6,781 nucleotides of DNA from Rhizobiaceae bacterium UBA1291 (GTDB taxonomy: Bacteria > Pseudomonadota > Alphaproteobacteria > Rhizobiales > Rhizobiaceae). The position numbers were made by a program, and so were the translations under genes. Numbering within the stretch: the stretch's first letter is position 1; each line of letters begins with the position of its first letter. Positions 1 through 5,414 of the stretch are shown piece after piece. The DNA lies in the NCBI GenBank assembly GCA_002307905.1, contig DBUL01000084.1, positions 25,534-32,314 on the forward strand, read 5' to 3'. Under the pieces are notes generated by a model, which had not been told where the DNA came from, made no database searches, and was given only the letters and a program-made list of their open reading frames with translations.

Positions 1-174
1 CTGGAGAAGGTCAAACGCGGCTGCGGGATGATCGTCAACTTCCCGAAGGGCAAGGGGGAGGTCTTCCACGTCGGTTCCACCGAATGGATCGCCGGACTCC
101 TGCGCGCAGATACCATGGTCGAACGCGTAACCCGCAACGTGCTCGATCGCGCCCTTCATCCCTCCAGCCGATAA
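1..174 (+). CDS. C-terminal end of a probable N,N-dimethylformamidase large-subunit-like protein (5' truncated)
   Basis: Frame 1 is open from the window edge to TAA at 172-174, giving the last 57 residues of a protein that starts outside the window. The tail contains GEVFHVGSTEW followed by VERVTRNVLDR. To me this resembles the C-terminal end of the N,N-dimethylformamidase beta (large) subunit family, where a 'G-VF-x-GSTxW' strand precedes a final helix with 'R(I/V)TRNVL'. Members are large proteins, and the characterised one hydrolyses the amide of dimethylformamide; many relatives have unknown substrates. The stop lies 10 bases before the ATG of the next gene, so the two are almost certainly co-transcribed and may be translationally coupled. 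The family call is from memory of a short tail. That it is a real coding end is much surer than its function. Confidence 0.6.
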   Translation: MEKVKRGCGMIVNFPKGKGEVFHVGSTEWIAGLLRADTMVERVTRNVLDRALHPSSR

Positions 175-184
175 CGTGGTCATC

Positions 185-1114
185 ATGAAATCGAAGAAAG
201 TCGTCATTACCTGCGCCGTAACCGGCTCGGTCCACACCCCGTCGATGTCGCCGCACCTGCCCTACAAGCCGGAAGACATTGCGACACAATCGATCGAAGC
301 GGCCGAAGCCGGCGCCTCGATCCTGCATCTGCACGCACGCGATCCGGAGAACGGCCGTCCGACGGCCGATCCGGCCATTTTCATGCGTTTCCTGCCAGTG
401 ATCAAGCAAGCCTGCGATGCCGTGATCAACATTTCTACCGGCGGCTCTTCACTGATGTCGCTCGACGACCGGCTGGCGGCGGCTCTTTCGGCCGAACCGG
501 AAATGTGCTCACTCAACATGGGGTCGATGAATTTCGGCCTTTATCCCATGCTGGACCGGCCGCGCGAGTGGCAGCACGCTTGGGAACCGCAATTGCTGGA
601 AGCGACGCGTGGCACGATCTTCAAGAATACCTTTGCCGACATCGAGGCGATCCTGAAGCGCCTGGGCGAGGGCTGCGGCACGCGCTTCGAATTCGAATGC
701 TATGATGTCGGCCACCTCTACACGCTTGCCCATTTCCGCGATCGCGGCTTGGTTTCCGGACCGCTGTTCATTCAGTTCGTTTTCGGCGTCCTCGGCGGCA
801 TCGGGGCCGACCCGGACAACCTCGTCCACATGAAACGGATTGCCGACAAGCTGTTCGGCGACGAGTATCGCTTTTCCGTCCTGGCAGCTGGGCGACATCA
901 GATGCCGATGATCACCATGGGAGCGACCATGGGCGGCAGCGTCCGCGTCGGGCTGGAGGACAGCCTTTTTGATGGCCGTGAACTGGCCACGTCCAATGCC
1001 GCCCAGGTCAGACGGATCCGAAAAATCCTCGAAGGCCTGTCACTCGAAGTCGCAACGCCGGAGGAGGCCCGTGCCATGCTGTCCCTCAAGGGCGGCGACC
1101 GAGTCGCCTTCTAG
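185..1114 (+). CDS. Beta-keto acid cleavage enzyme (BKACE, DUF849), Zn-dependent
   Basis: This 309-residue protein belongs to the DUF849/BKACE family, cytoplasmic TIM-barrel enzymes that condense a beta-keto acid with acetyl-CoA to give acetoacetate and a shortened acyl-CoA. Near the N terminus is ITCAVTG, then the metal motif HLHARDP with His48 and His50. Later come FECYDVGHL (Glu171), GRHQMPM and VRVGLED (Arg254, Glu258, Asp259). By spacing these match the zinc ligands His46, His48 and Glu230 and catalytic Arg226 and Asp231 of the lysine-fermentation enzyme Kce; Ser84 fits Kce Ser82. The enzyme therefore looks active. I chose ATG at 185 because the family usually begins just before KKVxITCAVTG; an in-frame GTG at 176 is possible, and neither has a clear Shine-Dalgarno. 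Known family substrates include 3-keto-5-aminohexanoate, dehydrocarnitine and beta-ketoadipate. The substrate here is not determined, and neighbours do not indicate lysine fermentation. Confidence 0.9.
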   Translation: MKSKKVVITCAVTGSVHTPSMSPHLPYKPEDIATQSIEAAEAGASILHLHARDPENGRPTADPAIFMRFLPVIKQACDAVINISTGGSSLMSLDDRLAAALSAEPEMCSLNMGSMNFGLYPMLDRPREWQHAWEPQLLEATRGTIFKNTFADIEAILKRLGEGCGTRFEFECYDVGHLYTLAHFRDRGLVSGPLFIQFVFGVLGGIGADPDNLVHMKRIADKLFGDEYRFSVLAAGRHQMPMITMGATMGGSVRVGLEDSLFDGRELATSNAAQVRRIRKILEGLSLEVATPEEARAMLSLKGGDRVAF

Positions 1115-1173
1115 GACGGGGACGCAGACAAGCGCGGCACGCGGTAGCAAGACAAGAACCCAGCGGAGCGATC

Positions 1174-2202
1174 ATGAAGACCTTCTTTGCCGATGAACAG
1201 AAACGCCATGACCCGAAGTTCTTCCTGTCGAGTGGCGGGCGTCAACCCAACCCCGAGCAGCCGGAACGCGTCGAGCGGCTGCTCGAGGGCGCCCGCGCCG
1301 CGGGTCTCGAGATCGTCCGGCCCGTCGATCATGGGCTTGGACCGATCTCGGCCATTCACACGCCGGAATATCTCGATTTCCTGAAACGCATCTACGGACG
1401 CTGGCAGCACATCGAGGGCGCTTCGGAAGAGGTCATCCCTAACATCCATCCCATCGCCCGCACCGGCTCCTATCCGGCCTCCGCGGTAGGCCAAGCAGGC
1501 TACCATATGGCCGACACCTCCTGCCCGATTTCTGCAGAGACTTGGGAGAGCGCCTGCTGGAGCGCGTGGAGCGCCACCTCTGCGGCGGAGGCGGTGGCCG
1601 CCGGCGATCCGTGGGCCTATGCACTCTGCCGTCCGCCGGGCCACCATGCCTTCCGCGATGTGGCCGGCGGCTTCTGCTTCTTCAACAATTCGGCGATCGC
1701 CGCGCAGCGGTTGAGGCGCTCGGCTGAACGGGTGGCAATCATCGACGTCGATCTTCACCATGGGAATGGTACACAAGGCATCTTCTATGAGCGGAGCGAC
1801 GTGCTCACCGTCTCCATCCATGCCGATCCGGTGCGTTTCTATCCGTTCTTCTGGGGCCATGCCGACGAGCGAGGCGAGGGCTTGGGCCTCGGCTACAATT
1901 ACAATCTGCCGCTTGCGCGCAAATCGGATGATGCGGCCTATCTCGAAGCATTATCGGCGACGCTGCGGCGTGTGGAGGCCTTCAGCCCCGACGCCATCGT
2001 CATAGCACTCGGGCTCGACGCCTTCGAAAAGGATCCCTTCGGCGGGCTCTCGGTCTCTACACCGGGGTTTTCGCGGATCGGCGAGGCGATCGCCAAGCTC
2101 GATCGCCCGGCAGTCATCGTTCAGGAAGGTGGCTATCTCTGCGACGAACTCGGCGACAACCTGACCGCCTTCCTGACTGGCTACGGCACCATCGCCGTCT
2201 GA
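1174..2202 (+). CDS. Histone deacetylase-family amidohydrolase, acetylpolyamine amidohydrolase-like
   Basis: The 342-residue product is a full-length bacterial class II HDAC-like zinc hydrolase, very close in length to Mycoplana ramosa acetylpolyamine amidohydrolase (341 aa). The complete catalytic set is visible: tandem histidines in RPPGHH (His157, His158), zinc ligands Asp193 and His195 in DVDLHHGNG, Asp282 in GLDAFEKDP, and the transition-state tyrosine in EGGY (Tyr321). It should remove an acetyl or other short acyl group from an amine in the cytoplasm. The long loop around residues 105-125, which shapes the narrow active site and dimer in the Mycoplana enzyme, is present, but the acidic polyamine-recognition residue may not be conserved (see findings). 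A GGAG at 1165-1168 lies 5 bases before the ATG. The gene follows the BKACE gene by 59 bases and probably belongs to the same operon. AcuC-type acetyl-lysine deacetylase is a less likely alternative. Confidence 0.88.
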   Translation: MKTFFADEQKRHDPKFFLSSGGRQPNPEQPERVERLLEGARAAGLEIVRPVDHGLGPISAIHTPEYLDFLKRIYGRWQHIEGASEEVIPNIHPIARTGSYPASAVGQAGYHMADTSCPISAETWESACWSAWSATSAAEAVAAGDPWAYALCRPPGHHAFRDVAGGFCFFNNSAIAAQRLRRSAERVAIIDVDLHHGNGTQGIFYERSDVLTVSIHADPVRFYPFFWGHADERGEGLGLGYNYNLPLARKSDDAAYLEALSATLRRVEAFSPDAIVIALGLDAFEKDPFGGLSVSTPGFSRIGEAIAKLDRPAVIVQEGGYLCDELGDNLTAFLTGYGTIAV

Positions 2203-2206
2203 GGCG

Positions 2207-3181
2207 CTAGGTTTGGGCGCTCGCCGGGCCGGGATAGGTTCGCTCGGCAAGCGGCAACGAGGCAATCGCCTTGCGCAGTTCGGCGAGGAGAATACTCTCG
2301 GCACGGCCGCGACGCGCCGCACGGTCATGGACGAGATGGACGTCTATGTTCGGCGCCGTCTCGTATGGCGGCAGCCGCCAGAGCCGGCCGGCGCGCACGT
2401 CGTCCTCAACCACATGGATCGGCATGGGGCCAAAACCGAAGTTGGCTATGATAAGTCGCTTCACCTCTTCCAGATGCGACGAGGTGCCGATGACCGCGCC
2501 CTCGAACCCCTCCTGCTGGCGCAGGAGGGCGACGGGCCACAGGGCGCCGGACATCTGGTCGGTCTTGAACGAGACGTAAGGTTCGTGGCGCAAGGCCGAA
2601 AGCGGAATATCCGACTTCCCGAACAGCGAATGGCGGGGGCCGCAGAAATAGCCGAAAGCTTCGCGATAGAGCAATTCGTACTCGAGCTTCGGATGCCGCT
2701 CCTCCATCAGGCAGACACCAAAACAGGCATCCCGGTTCGCCACCGCCACCGCGACATCACGGCTCGGCGCCACCGTCATCGATAGCGTCACCTGTGGAAA
2801 AGCGCGATGGAAGGCGGCAAGAACCTCGTCGAAGAAAGGGCAAACCACATGGCTGGCGAGGGCAATATCGATATGGCCGCTGAGGTCGCCGGGAAGTTGC
2901 TCCACCTGCTGGGGCAGCCCGGAGACGATATCGAACAGGGCGACGCATTCGCTGAACAGGCGTCGCCCTGCAGGCGTGACCGAAAAATGCGAAGCATTGC
3001 GCTCGATCAGCCGGCAATCCATGTGGATTTCAAGGCGCCTGAGGGCGTTACTGATGGTCGGCTGCTTCAGCGAGAGCTTTTCTCCAGCCGCCGTCAGCCC
3101 CTGCTCCTGTACGATCACCATGAAGGTGCGGAGCAGGTTCCAGTCCAATTCCCAAACGAAACGCCGTCGCGGACCAGCCAT
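2207..3181 (-). CDS. LysR-type transcriptional regulator
   Basis: This 324-residue protein has a LysR-type N-terminal winged helix-turn-helix: LLRTF at residues 16-20, then GLTAAGEKLSLKQPTISNALRRLE at about 28-51, followed by the wing ending in VTPAGRRLF. Residues from about 95 onward form the periplasmic-binding-protein-like effector domain (GHIDIALASHV near its beginning). The reading frame runs open upstream to 3283, but the family's usual start is a few residues before LDWNLLRTF, which fits ATG at 3179-3181. A GTG at 3185-3187 sits 5 bases from an AGAAGGA ribosome site and could add two residues. The gene is divergent from the thioesterase and converges on the deacetylase with 4 bases between stops. 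LysR regulators commonly control the divergent gene and repress themselves, so it probably governs the thioesterase and perhaps the left operon. The effector is unknown. Confidence 0.9.
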   Translation of the reverse strand: MAGPRRRFVWELDWNLLRTFMVIVQEQGLTAAGEKLSLKQPTISNALRRLEIHMDCRLIERNASHFSVTPAGRRLFSECVALFDIVSGLPQQVEQLPGDLSGHIDIALASHVVCPFFDEVLAAFHRAFPQVTLSMTVAPSRDVAVAVANRDACFGVCLMEERHPKLEYELLYREAFGYFCGPRHSLFGKSDIPLSALRHEPYVSFKTDQMSGALWPVALLRQQEGFEGAVIGTSSHLEEVKRLIIANFGFGPMPIHVVEDDVRAGRLWRLPPYETAPNIDVHLVHDRAARRGRAESILLAELRKAIASLPLAERTYPGPASAQT

Positions 3182-3192
3182 GCCCACATCAT

Positions 3193-3199
3193 TCCTTCT
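3193..3199 (-). promoter_or_regulatory. Ribosome binding site of the LysR gene
   Basis: The minus strand reads AGAAGGA here. It is 5 bases from the GTG at 3187-3185 and 11 bases from the ATG at 3181-3179, so the spacing favours the GTG, while start-codon preference favours the ATG. The two choices differ by two residues only. Confidence 0.5.
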
Positions 3200-3212
3200 G
3201 CGAATGCTTGTG

Positions 3213-3218
3213 ATTATA
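3213..3218 (-). promoter_or_regulatory. Candidate -10 box for the LysR gene, overlapping an 8-base palindrome
   Basis: The minus strand has an exact TATAAT at 3218-3213, about 30 bases from the LysR start, which would give a short leader containing the AGAAGGA site. No convincing -35 hexamer lies 16-18 bases upstream. The palindrome ATAGCTAT (3216-3223) overlaps this box, so a regulator bound there would block it. The stretch is A/T-rich compared with the surrounding coding sequence, as expected for a promoter. Confidence 0.4.
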
Positions 3219-3274
3219 GCTATTGCATGAATTGATTTGGCGTCAAAGCCGAACACCGGCCGGACAAGAAGAAG

Positions 3275-3280
3275 AGGAGA
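3275..3280 (+). promoter_or_regulatory. Ribosome binding site of the thioesterase gene
   Basis: AGGAGA lies here in a purine-rich run. The AGGAG core is 8 bases before the ATG at 3288 and 5 bases before an adjacent in-frame GTG at 3285. This excludes the upstream in-frame TTG at 3237 as the likely start. Confidence 0.7.
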
Positions 3281-3287
3281 CAAAGTG

Positions 3288-3698
3288 ATGACAATCCTGA
3301 CCTATCAAGGGGTCGTCTATCCCGCGCAATGCGACGCCATGGGGCATATGAATGTACAATTCTACATCGCCGCCTTCGACCAGTCGCTGTGGCACCTGAT
3401 GGCGGCTTCGGGATATTCAGCCTCCTGGATCACCGAGCGCCGGCAGGGCTGGGCCGACCGCCGCTACGAAATCGATTTTCGTCAGGAACTCCCGGTCGGC
3501 AGCCTGTTCGAGATCAAAGGTTCGGTGATGAAGGTCGGACGCACCTCGCTGACCACCTACCACGGCCTGACGAACAAGGCGGATGGCAAGCTTTGCGCCG
3601 AGCTTCTGGCCGTGTCGGTCTATTTCGACCTGGCGGCGCGCCAAGCGCTGGCCCTGCCAGATGAGATTGTCGAGGGCGCAGCCAAGCTATTGGGCTGA
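3288..3698 (+). CDS. 4HBT/hotdog-fold acyl-CoA thioesterase
   Basis: The 136-residue product has the size and pattern of a single-domain hotdog thioesterase of the 4-hydroxybenzoyl-CoA thioesterase type. These enzymes hydrolyse a small acyl-CoA to free acid and CoA in the cytoplasm, usually as tetramers. The signature segment at residues 11-30 contains CDAMGHMNVQFY. Asp16 falls where the family's catalytic aspartate sits, followed by GHMN and the start of the long hotdog helix. RYEIDFRQELPVG (59-71) and the later strands to VSVYFDL (109-115) complete the fold. ATG at 3288 is preferred for its position after AGGAGA. The gene is alone on its strand, divergent from the LysR gene. A role in releasing the acyl-CoA made by the BKACE enzyme is an inference from proximity; carnitine catabolism uses a thioesterase after its BKACE step in this way. 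The substrate is not evident. Confidence 0.85.
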   Translation: MTILTYQGVVYPAQCDAMGHMNVQFYIAAFDQSLWHLMAASGYSASWITERRQGWADRRYEIDFRQELPVGSLFEIKGSVMKVGRTSLTTYHGLTNKADGKLCAELLAVSVYFDLAARQALALPDEIVEGAAKLLG

Positions 3699-3735
3699 GA
3701 GAGGCTGCCCTTTCGCGAGAAACCTGAAAAATGCG

Positions 3736-3753
3736 GTCAGCCGCACGGCTGGC
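3736..3753. terminator. Hairpin in the convergent gap after the thioesterase gene
   Basis: GTCAGCC (3736-3742), loop GCAC, then GGCTGGC (3747-3753) form a 7-base-pair stem with one G-U pair, starting 37 bases after the thioesterase stop. No run of T follows, so it is not a classical intrinsic terminator on either strand. It may still block 3'-end decay or aid termination between two converging genes. Confidence 0.35.
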
Positions 3754-3768
3754 TTCGGCAGAAGGATC

Positions 3769-3800
3769 CGGATCTCTACGCGGAGCGAAGCGCAGATCCG
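3769..3800. terminator. Second inverted repeat, directly after the IclR stop codon
   Basis: CGGATCT (3769-3775) and AGATCCG (3794-3800) are a perfect 7-base inverted repeat around an 18-base loop that can itself pair (CGC with GCG). On the minus strand it begins at the base after the IclR-gene stop codon. It lacks a T-run, so a role as terminator or 3'-end stabiliser is a guess from position. Confidence 0.35.
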
Positions 3801-4562
3801 CTATCGTACCATTGCTTTGAGCTCCGCCTGGACAGACTGCAACGGGGGCAGATATCGCTCGGCGAGATCCTGTAGGTCATCGCCGCGCGCCGGTAGGCCG
3901 ACATTGAGCGCTGCGATGGTAGCGCCACGCGCAGTGAGCACCGGCACGGCGATAGAGCGTAAGCCAAGTTCGACCTCCTGATCGATCACGGCATAGCCCT
4001 GCTCTCGCACGACGCGGATGCGCTCCACGACGATGTCGGGATCGGTCACGGTGAGCGGCGTGCGGGCGACGAGCGGACGCCGTGCAAGACGATCACGGAT
4101 CTCGCCCTCCGGCAGCGCCGCCAGAAGAACGCGGCCCATCGAGGTGCAGAAGGCCGGCAGGCGAGAGCCCGGCATCAAGGCGATCGACATGACCTTGCGC
4201 TGGGCGGCGCGAGCGACATAGACGATCTCGTCCCCATCGAGGATGGAGACCGAGGAGCTTTCGCCCAGTTCGTCCGATAGCCGATCGAGCAACGGCTGCA
4301 CCATTTGCGGCAGAGGCATTGTGGCGAGGCAGGCCGTTCCGAGGCGCAGAACGCGCGGTGTCAGCGTGAAGAATTTGCCGTCATAGTCCGCGTAGCCGTA
4401 ATGGGCGAGCGTGAGCAGGCAGCGCCTGGCGGTAGCCCTGTCTAGGCCGCTTGCCGCCGCCACTTGCGCAATGCTCTGACGCGGATGGTCCGCGGTGAAT
4501 GTTTCGATCACGGCCAGGCCCTTGGCCAGCCCCCCCATGGTGTCGCGTTCAGAAATGCTCAT
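3801..4562 (-). CDS. pcaR: IclR-family regulator of the beta-ketoadipate pathway, probable PcaR
   Basis: The 253-residue protein begins GGLAKGLAVIETF (10-22), followed by the IclR winged helix-turn-helix (SIAQVAAASGLDRATARRCL, about 30-49) and the effector-binding domain. The latter holds CTSMGRVLLAALP and the ending DQEVELGLRSIAVPV then AALNVGL. These segments resemble Pseudomonas PcaR/PobR-type regulators, as does the RRCLLTLAHYGYA helix. I chose ATG at 4562 because it sits directly before the HTH; the frame stays open far upstream, but that stretch overlaps the divergent pcaI and has no family match. The Shine-Dalgarno is weak. The protein is divergent from pcaIJF, the arrangement known in Sinorhizobium meliloti, where the regulator responds to beta-ketoadipate. 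It probably activates pcaIJF and controls itself through the inverted repeat 11 bases upstream of its start. A different IclR member controlling the same genes is the main alternative. Confidence 0.85.
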   Translation of the reverse strand: MSISERDTMGGLAKGLAVIETFTADHPRQSIAQVAAASGLDRATARRCLLTLAHYGYADYDGKFFTLTPRVLRLGTACLATMPLPQMVQPLLDRLSDELGESSSVSILDGDEIVYVARAAQRKVMSIALMPGSRLPAFCTSMGRVLLAALPEGEIRDRLARRPLVARTPLTVTDPDIVVERIRVVREQGYAVIDQEVELGLRSIAVPVLTARGATIAALNVGLPARGDDLQDLAERYLPPLQSVQAELKAMVR

Positions 4563-4572
4563 TGCAACGCTC

Positions 4573-4605
4573 GTGCGATATGTCAACAAATACATCATAT
4601 CGCAC
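4573..4605. promoter_or_regulatory. Perfect 10-base inverted repeat, candidate PcaR operator
   Basis: GTGCGATATG (4573-4582) and CATATCGCAC (4596-4605) are exact reverse complements separated by 13 bases. The repeat lies between pcaR and pcaI, 11 bases from the pcaR start. The half-site ATCGCAC also occurs in the PcaR binding consensus I recall from Pseudomonas putida (GTTCGATAATCGCAC), and IclR regulators of the PcaU/PobR group bind 10-base inverted repeats. A smaller palindrome, GCACAAAGTGC (4602-4612), overlaps the right arm. A -10-like TATGAT for pcaR falls inside the right arm on the minus strand (4599-4594), so binding would probably repress pcaR. Confidence 0.7.
4594..4599 (-). promoter_or_regulatory. 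Candidate -10 box for pcaR
   Basis: TATGAT on the minus strand matches the TATAAT consensus at five of six positions and would place a transcript start about 25 bases before the pcaR ATG. The matching -35 is poor (TTCTCG at 18 bases spacing). A TTGACA on the same strand (4586-4581) is too close to the start codon to serve as a -35. Confidence 0.3.
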
Positions 4606-4634
4606 AAAGTGCATTGCCGAGAAAGCCCATTCTT

Positions 4635-4653
4635 CCTATCCATTACAGATAGG
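4635..4653. repeat. 6-base inverted repeat in the pcaI upstream region
   Basis: CCTATC (4635-4640) and GATAGG (4648-4653) are perfect reverse complements around a 7-base loop, 39 bases before the pcaI start. The left arm overlaps a weak plus-strand -10 candidate (TATCCA, 4637-4642, 17 bases after TTGCCG at 4614-4619). It could be a second operator or, if transcribed, a leader hairpin. Confidence 0.4.
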
Positions 4654-4691
4654 CCGCATGATCGCGATCGGCGGCGAACGAGGAGATACCG

Positions 4692-5414
4692 ATGGACAAG
4701 ACAGTCCCCAGCCTGGCTGAGGCCGTGGCCAAGATCGGCGATGGCGCAACGGTGATGATTGGCGGATTCGGCGGCTCGGGGGCGCCGATCGAACTGATCC
4801 ACGCGCTCATCGACCGCTTTGTGCAGACCGGCCACCCCACGAATCTGACGGTGGTGAACAATAATGCCGGTAACGGCCATGTCGGTCTCGCGGCGCTGAT
4901 CGAGCAGGGCATGGTGAAGAAACTCATCTGCTCCTTCCCGCGCTCAGCCGATCCCAAGGTTTTTACGGAGAAGTATTTCGCCGACGAAATCGAACTCGAA
5001 CTGGTTCCCCAGGGAACGCTCGCGGAGCGCATCCGCGCCGGTGGCGCCGGTATTCCGGCCTTCTACACCCCGACGGCCTATGGCACGGATCTCGCCAAGG
5101 GCAAGAAGATCGAGGAGTTCGACGGCCGGTCCTATGTTCAGGAGCGTTGGCTCAAGGCCGACTTCGCGATCGTCAAGGGGCATGTGGGCGACACGCATGG
5201 CAACCTGACCTACAACAAGGCGGCACGCAATTTTAACCCGCTGATGTGCATGGCCGCGGCCCATACCATCGTGCAGGTATCGAAGCTCGTCACAGCCGGC
5301 GAGATCGACCCCGAAAACGTCATCACACCCGGCATCTTCGTTCAGGCGGTTGTCGAAGTCCCCGAGCCTCAGCAGAAAGAAGTCCTTAACCGCGCGGGAG
5401 CGAGCTATCCATGA
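4692..5414 (+). CDS. pcaI: 3-oxoadipate CoA-transferase subunit A
   Basis: The 240-residue product is the alpha subunit of a class I CoA-transferase. Together with PcaJ it moves CoA from succinyl-CoA to 3-oxoadipate, making 3-oxoadipyl-CoA in the cytoplasm. Evidence is the glycine-rich CoA-binding loop IGGFGGSG (23-30), NNNAGNG (56-62), and the PcaI-like segment ADFAIVKGHVGDTHGNL followed by AARNFNP (177-183) and ITPGIFVQ near the end. The overall pattern fits PcaI better than the acetoacetate enzymes AtoD or ScoA, though the families are related and some members accept both keto acids. AGGAGA at 4681-4686 lies a few bases before the ATG. It is the first gene of the pcaIJF operon and its stop overlaps the pcaJ start by 4 bases (ATGA), which implies translational coupling and equal subunit output. 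Confidence 0.92.
   Translation: MDKTVPSLAEAVAKIGDGATVMIGGFGGSGAPIELIHALIDRFVQTGHPTNLTVVNNNAGNGHVGLAALIEQGMVKKLICSFPRSADPKVFTEKYFADEIELELVPQGTLAERIRAGGAGIPAFYTPTAYGTDLAKGKKIEEFDGRSYVQERWLKADFAIVKGHVGDTHGNLTYNKAARNFNPLMCMAAAHTIVQVSKLVTAGEIDPENVITPGIFVQAVVEVPEPQQKEVLNRAGASYP

Larger units (their letters stand above)
3182..3287. promoter_or_regulatory. Divergent promoter/operator region between the LysR gene and the thioesterase gene
   Basis: About 106 bases separate the two divergent starts. The region carries the LysR-gene -10 candidate and the ATAGCTAT palindrome. A weak plus-strand promoter is possible (TTGTGA at 3208-3213, then ATTGAT at 3231-3236 after 17 bases). LysR proteins typically bind such shared regions at T-N11-A dyads, but I could not settle on one convincing site. 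Confidence 0.45.

Noticed and set aside
185..1114. Naming the BKACE gene kce (lysine fermentation)
   Set aside because: The zinc and catalytic residues match, but there are no lysine-fermentation neighbours such as aminomutases, and the family has many substrates.
1111..1860. Long open frame on the minus strand opposite the deacetylase gene
   Set aside because: It lies over a gene with a complete catalytic set on the plus strand, and its product is arginine- and glycine-rich with no recognisable family pattern, as expected for antisense frames in high-GC DNA.
2213..2785. 190-codon open frame on the plus strand within the LysR gene
   Set aside because: It is antisense to a clear LysR protein and has no recognisable domain.
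4660..4669. GATCGCGATC palindrome before pcaI
   Set aside because: Perfect, but made of GATC and CG words that are frequent in this high-GC sequence, so it carries little weight alone.
4563..4880. Upstream extension of the IclR regulator
   Set aside because: The open frame continues to 4880 but overlaps pcaI in antisense and encodes nothing resembling an IclR N terminus; ATG at 4562 gives a normal length.
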